This document shows, one piece after another, positions 35,294 through 43,785 of a stretch of 64,000 bases of DNA; position 1 is the first letter of the stretch; every line of letters starts with the position of its first letter. Location: positions 310,001 through 374,000 of the forward strand of contig NZ_CP022743.1 in assembly GCF_002257585.1 (NCBI RefSeq), in the 5' to 3' direction. The stretch is from Mucilaginibacter xinganensis. Its GTDB lineage: Bacteria; Bacteroidota; Bacteroidia; Sphingobacteriales; Sphingobacteriaceae. The notes beneath the pieces were generated by a model, which saw only the letters and a list, made by a program, of their open reading frames with translations, was not told where the DNA came from and did not search any database. The position numbers and the translations under genes were made by a program.

Positions 35294-36456
35294 TGAGTGA
35301 CTATCATTTTTTCTTTTTTGTTCTCCTTTAATTGGGCTTGAGAACTTATGGCATTTAAAAAAGTCTCTACCGCGTAGGTTGACAATTGGCCGCCCGGGCC
35401 ATTCAAATTATAATCAAAGCCATGGGTTGCCCATGGCAGCTTAAGCCAGTAATGCTCAATGCCGTTTTGCTGTAGTTTTAAATCAAGGCGGCGGCTATGT
35501 TCAGACGATACCAGCACATCATTTGTGCCGTGAATAATAAGGGTTGGCGGCGATTGTTTATCCACAAACTCCAATGGCGAACAGGCAACGTATTTTTGAG
35601 GCACCTTGCTGTAAGGGCCGCCAATATAATTATCCATAACTTTCCGCGAATCCATTATCAATGGGTTTGAAGGAATTGAATAGCCCCATACCATATCTGC
35701 CGGGCCATAAAAATCAATTACGCCTTTTATTGCCGGCTCCTTAAGGGTATAAGCTGCAAGCAAGGCTATTTGCGCACCCGCGGAGCGGCCCAGTAAAAAG
35801 AAACTATTCGTATCAATGTGCAGCGCGTCCGCGTTTTTTTTAAGGTAAATCATAGCGGCTTTAATGTCCTCAACAGGGGCCGGCGTTTGATATTTTGGCG
35901 CCATCCGGTAATTTATAGCCGCAACGTTATACCCCTTTTCGGCCAGGTAGCTGTTTAGTTCGGGCAATTGCTTGCTGTCGCCGCTGCTCCACGATCCGCC
36001 ATGAACTACAATAACACACGGCTTTTTTTCACCTTTTGAAGACTGGTAATAATCCAGCGTGAGTGAGGTGTCCTCATATTTTACATAAGTGAATGCACGG
36101 GGCGGCAGATTTTTTTCGCTTTTAAAAAGGTTTAAAAAATTAAACGGTTTCGCCTGGCTTTGGGCCGTAGTATTAAAAGAGCCGGCTAAAGCTGGCCCAA
36201 CATCCCTGGAAACCCAACATGCCCTAACCACCGGCGAAAGGAAGATAACCAGCGTTATCAACCCTAAAATAGTGCCCGGAAGCTGATATTTCTGCACCCA
36301 AAAGCCGCTTGCTGTTAGCAGTATTGCTATGCCGGCAAACAGCCACCAAAATTCTGTTACGCCAATGGCCAGCAGCCAAAGGTGATACTCGGGCGCCTTT
36401 AAAAAACAAAGCGTGGAGATAAGTAATAAAACCAGGATAAGATAAAAACGGATCAT
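35290..36456 (-). CDS. Alpha/beta hydrolase with N-terminal membrane segments
   Basis: A 388-residue protein. The first about 105 residues hold three hydrophobic helices; the rest is an esterase of the hormone-sensitive-lipase/BD-FAE type with oxyanion motif VVHGGSWSSGD, nucleophile elbow LLGRSAGAQIAL, Asp in IHGTNDVLV and His in PWATHGFDY. It lies inside the lipid operon with a four-base overlap to the FAD gene. It may act on acyl esters at the membrane. Confidence 0.88.
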   Translation of the reverse strand: MIRFYLILVLLLISTLCFLKAPEYHLWLLAIGVTEFWWLFAGIAILLTASGFWVQKYQLPGTILGLITLVIFLSPVVRACWVSRDVGPALAGSFNTTAQSQAKPFNFLNLFKSEKNLPPRAFTYVKYEDTSLTLDYYQSSKGEKKPCVIVVHGGSWSSGDSKQLPELNSYLAEKGYNVAAINYRMAPKYQTPAPVEDIKAAMIYLKKNADALHIDTNSFFLLGRSAGAQIALLAAYTLKEPAIKGVIDFYGPADMVWGYSIPSNPLIMDSRKVMDNYIGGPYSKVPQKYVACSPLEFVDKQSPPTLIIHGTNDVLVSSEHSRRLDLKLQQNGIEHYWLKLPWATHGFDYNLNGPGGQLSTYAVETFLNAISSQAQLKENKKEKMIVTQ

Positions 36457-36500
36457 CTGTTTTGTTTGTGTGCTGAAGGTAGCAAAGCAATGCGCCGCTA

Positions 36501-37535
36501 CTATATGTTTGTTTTATGAAATAAATAATGACTAACCAACCACTCGTTGCCGTTGTTGTAGTTCCAAAGTTCGGCACAGGCCATATAAAATATGCGCCAG
36601 TAAACCCACCATTTCACCGCCTGGCCTTTCCCGTAGGTATTTTTAAAAAGCGGGATTATCTCCGCTTTATGGCTGTCCATATTTTTTAACCAGGCCTCGG
36701 CTGTCCGGCCGTAATGAGTCCCGTTTACGTGCCAGTGTTTTTCAACAACCAGGTCGTCATTAAAATAAAACATCAGGTCATCGCTTGGCATAATGCCGCC
36801 GGTAAAAAAGTATTTGCTCATCCAATCCGTTTCATCCACCACTTCAAAAAGATAAGCGTATTCCTTATGGGTAAAAATATGGATGAACAACTTACCGGCC
36901 GGACTTAGGAAACCAGCTACCTTTTTCAGTAGCAAGGTATAGTTGCGCATGTGTTCAAACATCTCAACGGATACAACGCGGTCAAATTTTTCATCAATGT
37001 TAAAGTTATTCATGTCGGCTGTTATTACCGTTAAGTTGGCAATACCCCGCTGCCGGGCCTGCCCATCAATATGTAATTTTTGGGTGGATGAGTTTGAAAC
37101 CACCTTAAAGGTACTTTTAGGAAATTTAGCCGCCATAAACAGCGATAATGAACCCCAGCCGCAGCCAAGTTCCAAAACGGCTTGACCGTTTTGCAGATCC
37201 GCGCGCTGGCAGGTAAGCGCCAGCATATCATCTTCAGCCTGGTCAAGTTCCGTAACGCCGGGCTTATAATAACAGCTTGAATATTTCAAGTTCTTCCCCA
37301 GGCAATATTGATAAAATTGGGTCGGCACCTCATAGTGCTGCTGGTTGGCATCGGCGGTATTAACCGCAATTGGCGAAGCTTTCAATTTATCTATCAAAGC
37401 CATTAAATGTGCCTGCTGTGCCTCTACATCTCCTTTGTTCTCGTCGTCCAGCCGCTGTTTTAGTAATTTACGGATTCCCTGCCTCAATAAAAAATCAGGG
37501 ATGTTATTTTGTTCTATTAGTTTGTTATACCACAT
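36501..37535 (-). CDS. Cyclopropane-fatty-acyl-phospholipid synthase family methyltransferase (second copy)
   Basis: A 344-residue SAM-dependent enzyme with YEVPTQFYQYCLGKNLKYSS, SAM motif LELGCGWGSLSLFMA near residue 123, VVSVEMFEHMRNY and VKWWVYWRIFYMACAELW. It is shorter than the first copy because the N-terminal domain is reduced. Similar short forms occur in plants and in bacteria beside DUF1365 and DUF1295 genes. The presence of two different CFA-like enzymes in one operon suggests two steps or two acyl substrates. Confidence 0.91.
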   Translation of the reverse strand: MWYNKLIEQNNIPDFLLRQGIRKLLKQRLDDENKGDVEAQQAHLMALIDKLKASPIAVNTADANQQHYEVPTQFYQYCLGKNLKYSSCYYKPGVTELDQAEDDMLALTCQRADLQNGQAVLELGCGWGSLSLFMAAKFPKSTFKVVSNSSTQKLHIDGQARQRGIANLTVITADMNNFNIDEKFDRVVSVEMFEHMRNYTLLLKKVAGFLSPAGKLFIHIFTHKEYAYLFEVVDETDWMSKYFFTGGIMPSDDLMFYFNDDLVVEKHWHVNGTHYGRTAEAWLKNMDSHKAEIIPLFKNTYGKGQAVKWWVYWRIFYMACAELWNYNNGNEWLVSHYLFHKTNI

Positions 37536-37721
37536 GCGATAGGGTTGGCCGTTGCCGGTGTTGTTTTAATATGATTATTCCGTTTAAGAGTGTTTACGTT
37601 TTTTGAATGCGGTTGGATTGTTAAATGTGAAATTTTTAGAGCCCTGGGGAATGGCCGTAAATCGCGGCCCGCCAGAAACACGGTAACATTTATTTCCCGG
37701 TGGGTGATTTCTCGCGGGTTC

Positions 37722-38513
37722 TTACTTTCTGAACCAGGGCACAAAAACGCTAACACGTTGCTGATATTTTTTAAATGCTTCGCCTTTAGTTCGTAACGAT
37801 TGTTGCTCCGTCATAGGGATACCGGTTACTTTTAACAGCAGGTATAAAATTATTGCCGGGCTGATAATTGCGATGTAGCCATACGGCGATGCCAATGCAA
37901 ACACGAAGTAGGACACCCACATCAGCCATTCAAAAAAATAGTTAGGATGCCTGGAGTACCCCCAAAGGCCGGTGTCACAAACCTTTCCCTTGTTTTTCGG
38001 GTCTTTTTTAAAGGCGGCCAGCTGCCTGTCGGCTGTAGCTTCTCCAATAACGCTTATTGCCCATAGAACGGCGCCTGCATATTCCAATGGCGATAGCTGT
38101 GGAGCAGTGTTTACCGCACTTATAAAAAACGGGATAGCCAGCAATACATTTGAGGCAGCCTGCATCTGGAAAAATCCAAACATTTTCTTTTCGGCAACGG
38201 CTCCCCATTCTTTACGGATTTGGGCATAGCGCGGCTCTTCCTCGTGCAGGTGTTTTACAATTCGCACTGCCAAATGTGTCCCCAAGCGCGCGCCTGCAAT
38301 AATAACCATACCACAAATCAATAATTTTCGCGGTTCAAAGCCCGGTGCAAGCAACAGCAGGATAATTGCGATAACAGGGAAATTGTAAGACCAGAAAATA
38401 TCAACCACCCCCGCATTTTTTATTTTGTATGACCAATACCATACACACGCCATAATAGCGCAACAGGCAATAAGGGAATAAACAATTAAGCTATATATCG
38501 AATTACTATCCAT
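37722..38513 (-). CDS. DUF1295 membrane protein (steroid 5-alpha-reductase-like)
   Basis: A 263-residue protein with about seven helices. The family signature is clear: GLWGYSRHPNYFFEWLMW, then TGIPMTEQQSLRTKG and YQQRVSVFVPWF. The ICMT/5-alpha-reductase superfamily reduces C=C bonds of lipids with NADPH or methylates prenyl groups. It overlaps the gene before it by eight bases and leads the lipid operon. Substrate unknown. Confidence 0.92.
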   Translation of the reverse strand: MDSNSIYSLIVYSLIACCAIMACVWYWSYKIKNAGVVDIFWSYNFPVIAIILLLLAPGFEPRKLLICGMVIIAGARLGTHLAVRIVKHLHEEEPRYAQIRKEWGAVAEKKMFGFFQMQAASNVLLAIPFFISAVNTAPQLSPLEYAGAVLWAISVIGEATADRQLAAFKKDPKNKGKVCDTGLWGYSRHPNYFFEWLMWVSYFVFALASPYGYIAIISPAIILYLLLKVTGIPMTEQQSLRTKGEAFKKYQQRVSVFVPWFRK

Positions 38514-38841
38514 TTTGTTTACTGAAAAATTCCTTTAACCCCTCGTTCGGCTTAAGCCTGAAAAGCTGGATCAGCACATAAGCACAGCTGGCTATGCTTC
38601 CTAAAGCTACCAATAAAATAAGCCAGATGATGCTGAACACAACGCTATTTTCTTTATAACACACCCATAAAAATATAACGGTTACGTTGGCATAAAAATC
38701 CCAAAGCGTTGCGCGCATCCAGGGAATAGACCCTAAAAAGTCCCACTCCTTAAATAAATTGCTATGAATGCTGGTGTTAATTACCTGGAAACACATCCAC
38801 AAGAATAATGCACCGAAAAATATTTTTAGAAATGTAATCAT
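38506..38841 (-). CDS. Small membrane protein, DUF1475-like
   Basis: A 111-residue protein with three hydrophobic helices and the stretch SNLFKEWDFLGSIPWMRATL followed by WDFYANVTVIFLWVCYKE, which I associate with DUF1475. It is the first gene of the lipid-modification group and overlaps DUF1295. Function unknown. Confidence 0.72.
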   Translation of the reverse strand: MITFLKIFFGALFLWMCFQVINTSIHSNLFKEWDFLGSIPWMRATLWDFYANVTVIFLWVCYKENSVVFSIIWLILLVALGSIASCAYVLIQLFRLKPNEGLKEFFSKQNG

Positions 38842-38910
38842 GGATTTTAGTTGATCAACCTGATGATTTTTGAAGTGTTTGCTTTACTCCTCTTCCAGGC
38901 TTTTCCTTTC

Positions 38911-39453
38911 CTATTTATTATGTGCTTTTATAAATGCAAGGGCATCGTCCGCATGTTTCTTTCCCTGCATCATAGCAGTGTAAGCAAACACCACTTTTCC
39001 ATGCAGGTCAATTACAAACGTTTCGCGGCCCGTCATAAACATTTTGTCTTTCACACCAAATTTATGATAAACCTTATTATCCGGATCGCTCAATAAAGTA
39101 AAGGGCAGCTTGTAATGGTCGGCAAAGCTTTTGTGGCTGGCAACCGTTCCACCGTTTATTCCAATAACTTTGGCACCTGCCTTTGTAAAATCGTTGAAGC
39201 TATCCCTAAACTGGCAGGCCTCTTTGGTACAAACCATGCTTTCATCTTTCGGATAAAAATATATTACCAGGAAGTTTTTTCCAACGTAGTCGGCACTGTT
39301 AAACGCTTTTCCGTTTTGGTCTGTCAATGAAAACGCCGGCATGGCATCGCCTACGATCAGTTCTTTTTGTTGGGCCTGGGCTTTTGCGTTGTTCAGTGAA
39401 GCAACCGTAAATATAATGGCCAGGATAAAACCGGGTATTAATTTCTTTTTCAT
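38911..39453 (-). CDS. Exported Bcp/PrxQ-type peroxiredoxin
   Basis: A 180-residue protein with a signal peptide (ending AKAQA) and peroxiredoxin sequence: AFSLTDQNGKAF, FYPKDESMVCTKEACQFRD. The peroxidatic and resolving Cys sit five apart, as in E. coli Bcp. It should reduce peroxides in the periplasm. It lies 69 bases upstream of the lipid group on the same strand, so a joint transcript is possible; peroxide defence beside unsaturated-lipid enzymes would make sense. Confidence 0.9.
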   Translation of the reverse strand: MKKKLIPGFILAIIFTVASLNNAKAQAQQKELIVGDAMPAFSLTDQNGKAFNSADYVGKNFLVIYFYPKDESMVCTKEACQFRDSFNDFTKAGAKVIGINGGTVASHKSFADHYKLPFTLLSDPDNKVYHKFGVKDKMFMTGRETFVIDLHGKVVFAYTAMMQGKKHADDALAFIKAHNK

Positions 39454-39537
39454 AATCTAATTACGATAAACAGGCTGGTTAGCGATTTACAATTTACAAA
39501 TAATTATGCGTATTTAACAAGACCGCAATCATTACCC

Positions 39538-39570
39538 ACAAAAAAACCGAGCCTTCAAACGAAGACCCGG
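39538..39570 (-). terminator. Rho-independent terminator after TIM-barrel gene
   Basis: On the minus strand a 10-bp stem with two G-T pairs and loop GTTT is followed by seven T. Confidence 0.82.
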
Positions 39571-39597
39571 CCTGAGTTGATCGATTATTAAGTTCTT

Positions 39598-40473
39598 TTA
39601 AACCAAGTTACCTTTAATGTAGGTAATGCTCTTGGTAATACTGTCAAATGGGTTGCCCGGGCAAATATCCTGTTCAACAAAGAAATATTTCATTCCTGCT
39701 TTTTTTGCATGTTTAAATATGTTCTTAAAGTTGATGGTTCCGTTACCAACTTCGGTAAACATTTGTTTAGGCGTGTTATCCATATCCTTAACGTGCCATA
39801 GCGGGAAACGGCCCGGGTGCTCATTGAATAAAGCAATCGGATCCTGTTTAGCCTTTGTTACCCAATAAAGGTCCAATTCCATTTTTACGAGATCTTTATC
39901 AGTGGTGCCCAGCAAGGTTTCGTACGGATATTTTCCGTCTTCCTGTATAAACTCAAAATCGTGGTTGTGGTAGCAAAGCTGGATGCCTGCTTTTTTACAG
40001 ATCTCGCCCGCCGTATCTAAATCGCCGCCAATTTTTTTGTAATGATCAAGGTTTCCGCGCTCGGCAGGTGAAAGCCATGCACATACCATATATTTTACGC
40101 CCACAGCAGCAGCATCGTCAACCGCTTTTTGCCAGTCGTTTAATATGGTCCCCTTCATATCCTTGCCATCTTCGCCCAAACGATAGTGGCTGCTGGGCAT
40201 AATCAGGCCGTTATTCTTTAGCAGGGTTGCAAATTTTTTCGAATCCATGCCGTAAAACTGTTCGCTTCCGGTATAGGTGGCGCCCTCAACAGAGGTAAAG
40301 CCAATTTGCGCGACTTTAGCCAAAGCAGCTACCGGATCAGCTCCCATAGCATCCCTAACGGTGTATAATTGCAGGCCGATGTATTTTTTGTCGTAAGCAA
40401 ATAACTTTGGGGCCACTAACAACCCGGCAGAAAGCACAGCCGAAGTTTTAAGAAATGATCTCCTGGTACTCAT
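39598..40473 (-). CDS. Sugar phosphate isomerase/epimerase family protein with Tat signal
   Basis: A 291-residue TIM-barrel protein. The start at 40473 gives a twin-arginine signal MSTRRSFLKTSAVLSAGLL. The xylose-isomerase-like barrel shows GLQLYTVRDAM, CYHNHDFEF, MELDLYWV and LWHVKDMD with likely metal ligands. Exported members are very common in Bacteroidota and probably act on sugars or inositols in the periplasm. Substrate unknown. Confidence 0.9.
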   Translation of the reverse strand: MSTRRSFLKTSAVLSAGLLVAPKLFAYDKKYIGLQLYTVRDAMGADPVAALAKVAQIGFTSVEGATYTGSEQFYGMDSKKFATLLKNNGLIMPSSHYRLGEDGKDMKGTILNDWQKAVDDAAAVGVKYMVCAWLSPAERGNLDHYKKIGGDLDTAGEICKKAGIQLCYHNHDFEFIQEDGKYPYETLLGTTDKDLVKMELDLYWVTKAKQDPIALFNEHPGRFPLWHVKDMDNTPKQMFTEVGNGTINFKNIFKHAKKAGMKYFFVEQDICPGNPFDSITKSITYIKGNLV

Positions 40474-40775
40474 TGGTTTTAAAATTGGTGGTTGTAAATA
40501 TAGTGTATTATGAACACTAAACAAATATGTAACTAAATTGAAGCATTTATTTTAAGTGCTTTTTTTTGACGTTAAAAACCCCATTAAGTTTAATAGTCGC
40601 ACGCCTTTTCGCTATTCACGGTTTTTATCCGCTGTTATTATACTAATATGGCCGGGTTGTTGTTTAGTGTTCGTGTAATTATTCATTTAGCTTTACCTGG
40701 TTAATTTGGTGCGGTGTTAATTTTTGTTAATAATATCCGTTACATTAATGGAAAGCTGTAGTTTTATACTTGCAA

Positions 40776-41525
40776 ATGAAGTGGGGTTTATTTTTTTGTT
40801 TTTTATTTTTAACCGTCAGGTGCTTTTCGCAGGATAAAACGGTTGCCGGAATTGTATTTGACAAGGAAAGCAAAGACCGGATTGCAACCGTAAGTATCCA
40901 TAACATTACTACCGGTGCGTCGGCATACGATAACTTAAAGGGCGAATTTAAGATAGTAGCCAAACCCGGCGACACACTGGTTTTTTCCAGGCTTGAGTAT
41001 TTTCCGGATACGGTAAAAATCAGGAGCGGGGCAGAACTCGCGGTTTATATGAAAAGGTCGGCCATCCAGTTAAAAGAAGTTACCGTTCGTGACTCGGCTA
41101 TTAGCCCTGAACAGCGCCTTGAACTGATGAAACGCGATTATCCGCAAATTTATGGCTCGCTGGCCTACAACGATTTCCTTACCAGCCCGTCCAGTGGGGG
41201 AGCCGGGTTAAGTATTGACGCGCTTTGGAATGCGCTCAGCCGAAGCGGAAGGAACGCAGAAAAACTAAGGGGCACAATAGAACGCGACTATGAACAAAAT
41301 AGCATAGACTACCGCTTTAACCGCACTTACGTGGGTAAAATAACCGGGTTAAAAGACGAGAAGCTTACCGCATTTATGTTTAGATACCGGCCGGGATACT
41401 ACACCACAAAAACAGCAAATGAGTATGAGTTTGTGGCCATGATCCGCGCCAACCTGCGCCGCTTTTTACGCAACCAGCGCAGCTATAACCTGCCGACCCT
41501 GGTCACGCCGCCGGTGGTTAATTAA
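40776..41525 (+). CDS. Exported protein with carboxypeptidase-regulatory-like domain
   Basis: A 249-residue protein with a signal peptide (cut after VRCFSQ) and a CarboxypepD_reg-like beta domain (TVAGIVFDKESKDRIATVSI, GEFKIVAKPGDTLVFSRLEY) such as found at the N-terminus of TonB-dependent receptors. The remaining 140 residues are helical and basic (FRYRPGYYTTKTANEY, RRFLRNQRSYN). The ATG at 40776 is preferred over the TTG six bases upstream. Function unknown; likely periplasmic. Confidence 0.8.
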   Translation: MKWGLFFCFLFLTVRCFSQDKTVAGIVFDKESKDRIATVSIHNITTGASAYDNLKGEFKIVAKPGDTLVFSRLEYFPDTVKIRSGAELAVYMKRSAIQLKEVTVRDSAISPEQRLELMKRDYPQIYGSLAYNDFLTSPSSGGAGLSIDALWNALSRSGRNAEKLRGTIERDYEQNSIDYRFNRTYVGKITGLKDEKLTAFMFRYRPGYYTTKTANEYEFVAMIRANLRRFLRNQRSYNLPTLVTPPVVN

Positions 41526-41541
41526 GATTCGATATTATTTC

Positions 41542-42036
41542 TTACGGCGCAACATCATAATTGATGGTGATTGCCGGCAGCAGCGTAGCCAGGTCCAAAG
41601 GGATCTGGTTGCCTGGTAAAATAGGCCGTTTGTTACGATAGTTATCAAATGCGGCCTTTTTCAGTGCTGCATCCGGGGTTTCGGGTAAGTTATAACGGAT
41701 ATAAAACGGGATAATAAAATCATGCAGTTTTTCATGATTCGGGATCACCCATTTGTGGTTTGATTTTTTAAGGGCCTCAATTACCGGCGTAACCAACACA
41801 GCATCGTCGGCATAATAAACTATCGTCTTCTGGATGTTACCCTTCGCGTCAGCGCTGAATTTAAAGATAACCGCTCCTGTGGCCTTTTTTTGAATGATGT
41901 CTTGCGAAACCACCAGGCTGTCTTTAAAAAAACCCGTCATGGCGTCTTTGCCGCCCTGGAAAGGGAATGGAATATCCTGTGCAAAACAACCAACAGATAT
42001 AAATAATGCTATTATTGCTAATGTAAATTTTTTCAT
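41542..42036 (-). CDS. Exported hypothetical protein, TonB C-terminal-like
   Basis: A 164-residue protein with a signal peptide (MKKFTLAIIALFISVGCFAQ). The mature part has TGAVIFKFSADAKGNIQKTI and VTPVIEALKKSNHKWVIP, which resembles the beta-alpha-beta pattern of TonB C-terminal domains but is divergent. The start at 42036 is chosen for the signal peptide. It converges with the preceding gene with only 16 bases between stops. Confidence 0.65.
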   Translation of the reverse strand: MKKFTLAIIALFISVGCFAQDIPFPFQGGKDAMTGFFKDSLVVSQDIIQKKATGAVIFKFSADAKGNIQKTIVYYADDAVLVTPVIEALKKSNHKWVIPNHEKLHDFIIPFYIRYNLPETPDAALKKAAFDNYRNKRPILPGNQIPLDLATLLPAITINYDVAP

Positions 42037-42098
42037 CGTAGTAACTAATACGCAGAACAGCAATTCTTGTTTTACCATATCCCGCTTTAGTATTTTAA

Positions 42099-43271
42099 TT
42101 ATACTTCCTTGGGTTCTCTTTTGCTGCCGGTATAAAGCTCATACTCTAGTAGGCGGCAGTCAAGCTTACCATTATAAAACTCAATTTTGCGCGATGCCCG
42201 CAGGCCGATAACCTTAGCCAAATCAGGGTTACCGGTAAAAACGTACCCGCGGTAACCAAGGCAGTCCTTTTTCATAAAATCACCCATGCGCTTATAGGTA
42301 GCCTCCAGCTTGGTATGCACACCAAGGCGTTCTCCATATTCAGGGTTAAACATTATAATGCCCGGATCTTCCGGGATAGGCGTATCCGCAAAGTCACAAA
42401 CACTAAAATCAATTAAATGATCTACCCCTGCTGTTTTTGCATTTTTTTGTGCGATGTCAACCGCATCTTCAGAGATGTCAGTAGCGATGATCCTGAAGCC
42501 GGTTTCCTTTTTTGCTTTATCCTTCAGTTTCCTGCGCTCGGTAAAAAACACCGTTTCGTCGTAACCCATTATGTGCATAAAGCCATAGTTCATGCGGAAC
42601 AGGCCGGGGCATTTATCAGTGGCCAGCAGTGCGGCCTCAATGGCAAGTGTTCCTGATCCGCACATGGGGTTAATAAATGTACTTTTCCTGTCCCAATGCG
42701 TCGCCATAATAGTTGAGGTAGCCAGGGCTTCCAGCATAGGCGCTTTTCCGGGAATTTTGCGGTAGCTATGTTTGGCCAGCGTTTCGCCGGAAGTATCTAA
42801 AAATATGTCAGCCTCATTATCCTGCCAGTACAGGTGCACCACTGTTTTATTCGACTCGGCACCCGAGTTTGGCCTTAAGCCTTTTATTGATTTTATCCGG
42901 TCGGCAATGGCATCCTTAACCTTTACGTTAGCAAAAAGCGGGGTAAGTATGTGCTCGTTATTTACGTTGGAGGTTACTGAAAAGTAGCCTGAAAAATCTA
43001 TTAGTTTTTCCCATTCAATTTGTACCAGCTCATCATAAAGCTGTTTGGGGTCTTCGGCATTAAAGCTCTTAATTAAATAGAGCACCTGGCTGGCACAACG
43101 CAAATTTAAATTAAGCGCAATACAGTCGGTAACGGTACCCAAAAGCTCAACGCCGGTTTGAAAAACGCGCGTTGGTTTAAACCCCAGGTCCTCAACCTCC
43201 TGCTGCAGGTAAGCGGAGAGCCTTTTATTACAGGTTATTATTATTTTATTTTCAGTGTGGAAAACTTGCAT
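42099..43271 (-). CDS. THUMP-domain class I rRNA methyltransferase (RlmL-like)
   Basis: A 390-residue enzyme with an N-terminal ferredoxin-like plus THUMP RNA-binding region (about 1-160) and a Rossmann methyltransferase: FINPMCGSGTLAIEAAL binds SAM, ATDISEDAVDIAQKNA follows, and the catalytic NPxY-type motif is FNPEYGERLG. This corresponds to the m2G methyltransferase half of RlmL; the second RlmK half is absent. It should methylate the N2 of a guanine in 23S rRNA. Confidence 0.9.
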   Translation of the reverse strand: MQVFHTENKIIITCNKRLSAYLQQEVEDLGFKPTRVFQTGVELLGTVTDCIALNLNLRCASQVLYLIKSFNAEDPKQLYDELVQIEWEKLIDFSGYFSVTSNVNNEHILTPLFANVKVKDAIADRIKSIKGLRPNSGAESNKTVVHLYWQDNEADIFLDTSGETLAKHSYRKIPGKAPMLEALATSTIMATHWDRKSTFINPMCGSGTLAIEAALLATDKCPGLFRMNYGFMHIMGYDETVFFTERRKLKDKAKKETGFRIIATDISEDAVDIAQKNAKTAGVDHLIDFSVCDFADTPIPEDPGIIMFNPEYGERLGVHTKLEATYKRMGDFMKKDCLGYRGYVFTGNPDLAKVIGLRASRKIEFYNGKLDCRLLEYELYTGSKREPKEV

Positions 43272-43351
43272 GATATTTTGCGAATTTATGAATTAAATAC
43301 GCCCGATTTTACTTCTTATCTATTAACTTTACATTTTTAATTTTTGAAACT

Positions 43352-43714
43352 ATGGAAATTAAGGGTAAAGTGCACGAAGTTGCTCCAACCGTACAGGTTA
43401 CTGATTCGCTTAAAAAGAGAGAATTGATACTTGAATATATTGAGAATCCTCAGTATCCGGAATATTTAAAGTTTGAAGCGATACAGGATCGCTGCAATTT
43501 ATTGGATAATGTTAAGGCGGGTGATGATGTTGAAGTATTCTTCAATTTAAAAGGTCGCCCGTGGACAGATAAAACAGGTAAAAAAAGCTATTTCAACTCG
43601 ATGCAGCTTTGGAAAATAAATCTTTTAGCCGGAGCAGGTGCTGCATCAACACCAGAATACGCGCCACCGGCCGACATCAGCTCAACTCCTGATGAGGATG
43701 ACCTTCCTTTTTAA
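43352..43714 (+). CDS. DUF3127 protein with SSB-like acidic tail
   Basis: A 120-residue protein that begins MEIKGKVHEVAPTVQVTDS and reads as a small OB-fold-like beta barrel to about residue 90 (KSYFNSMQLWKINLL). A Pro/Ala/Ser linker follows and the protein ends STPDEDDLPF. That end is nearly the same as the DDDIPF tip with which single-stranded DNA-binding protein recruits partners. DUF3127 is common in Bacteroidota. A nucleic-acid-binding function is inference from the tail and fold. Confidence 0.85.
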   Translation: MEIKGKVHEVAPTVQVTDSLKKRELILEYIENPQYPEYLKFEAIQDRCNLLDNVKAGDDVEVFFNLKGRPWTDKTGKKSYFNSMQLWKINLLAGAGAASTPEYAPPADISSTPDEDDLPF

Positions 43715-43740
43715 GAAAAACGTCAGTAAAACGAATTAAA

Positions 43741-43782
43741 GAGAAAGCCATTTGCACATGTAGCAAATGGCTTTCTCTTTTT
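43741..43782. terminator. Strong bidirectional terminator
   Basis: A 15-bp perfect stem (GAGAAAGCCATTTGC and its complement), 7-base loop, and TTTTT on the plus strand, between convergent genes. Confidence 0.9.
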
Positions 43783-43785
43783 AGG

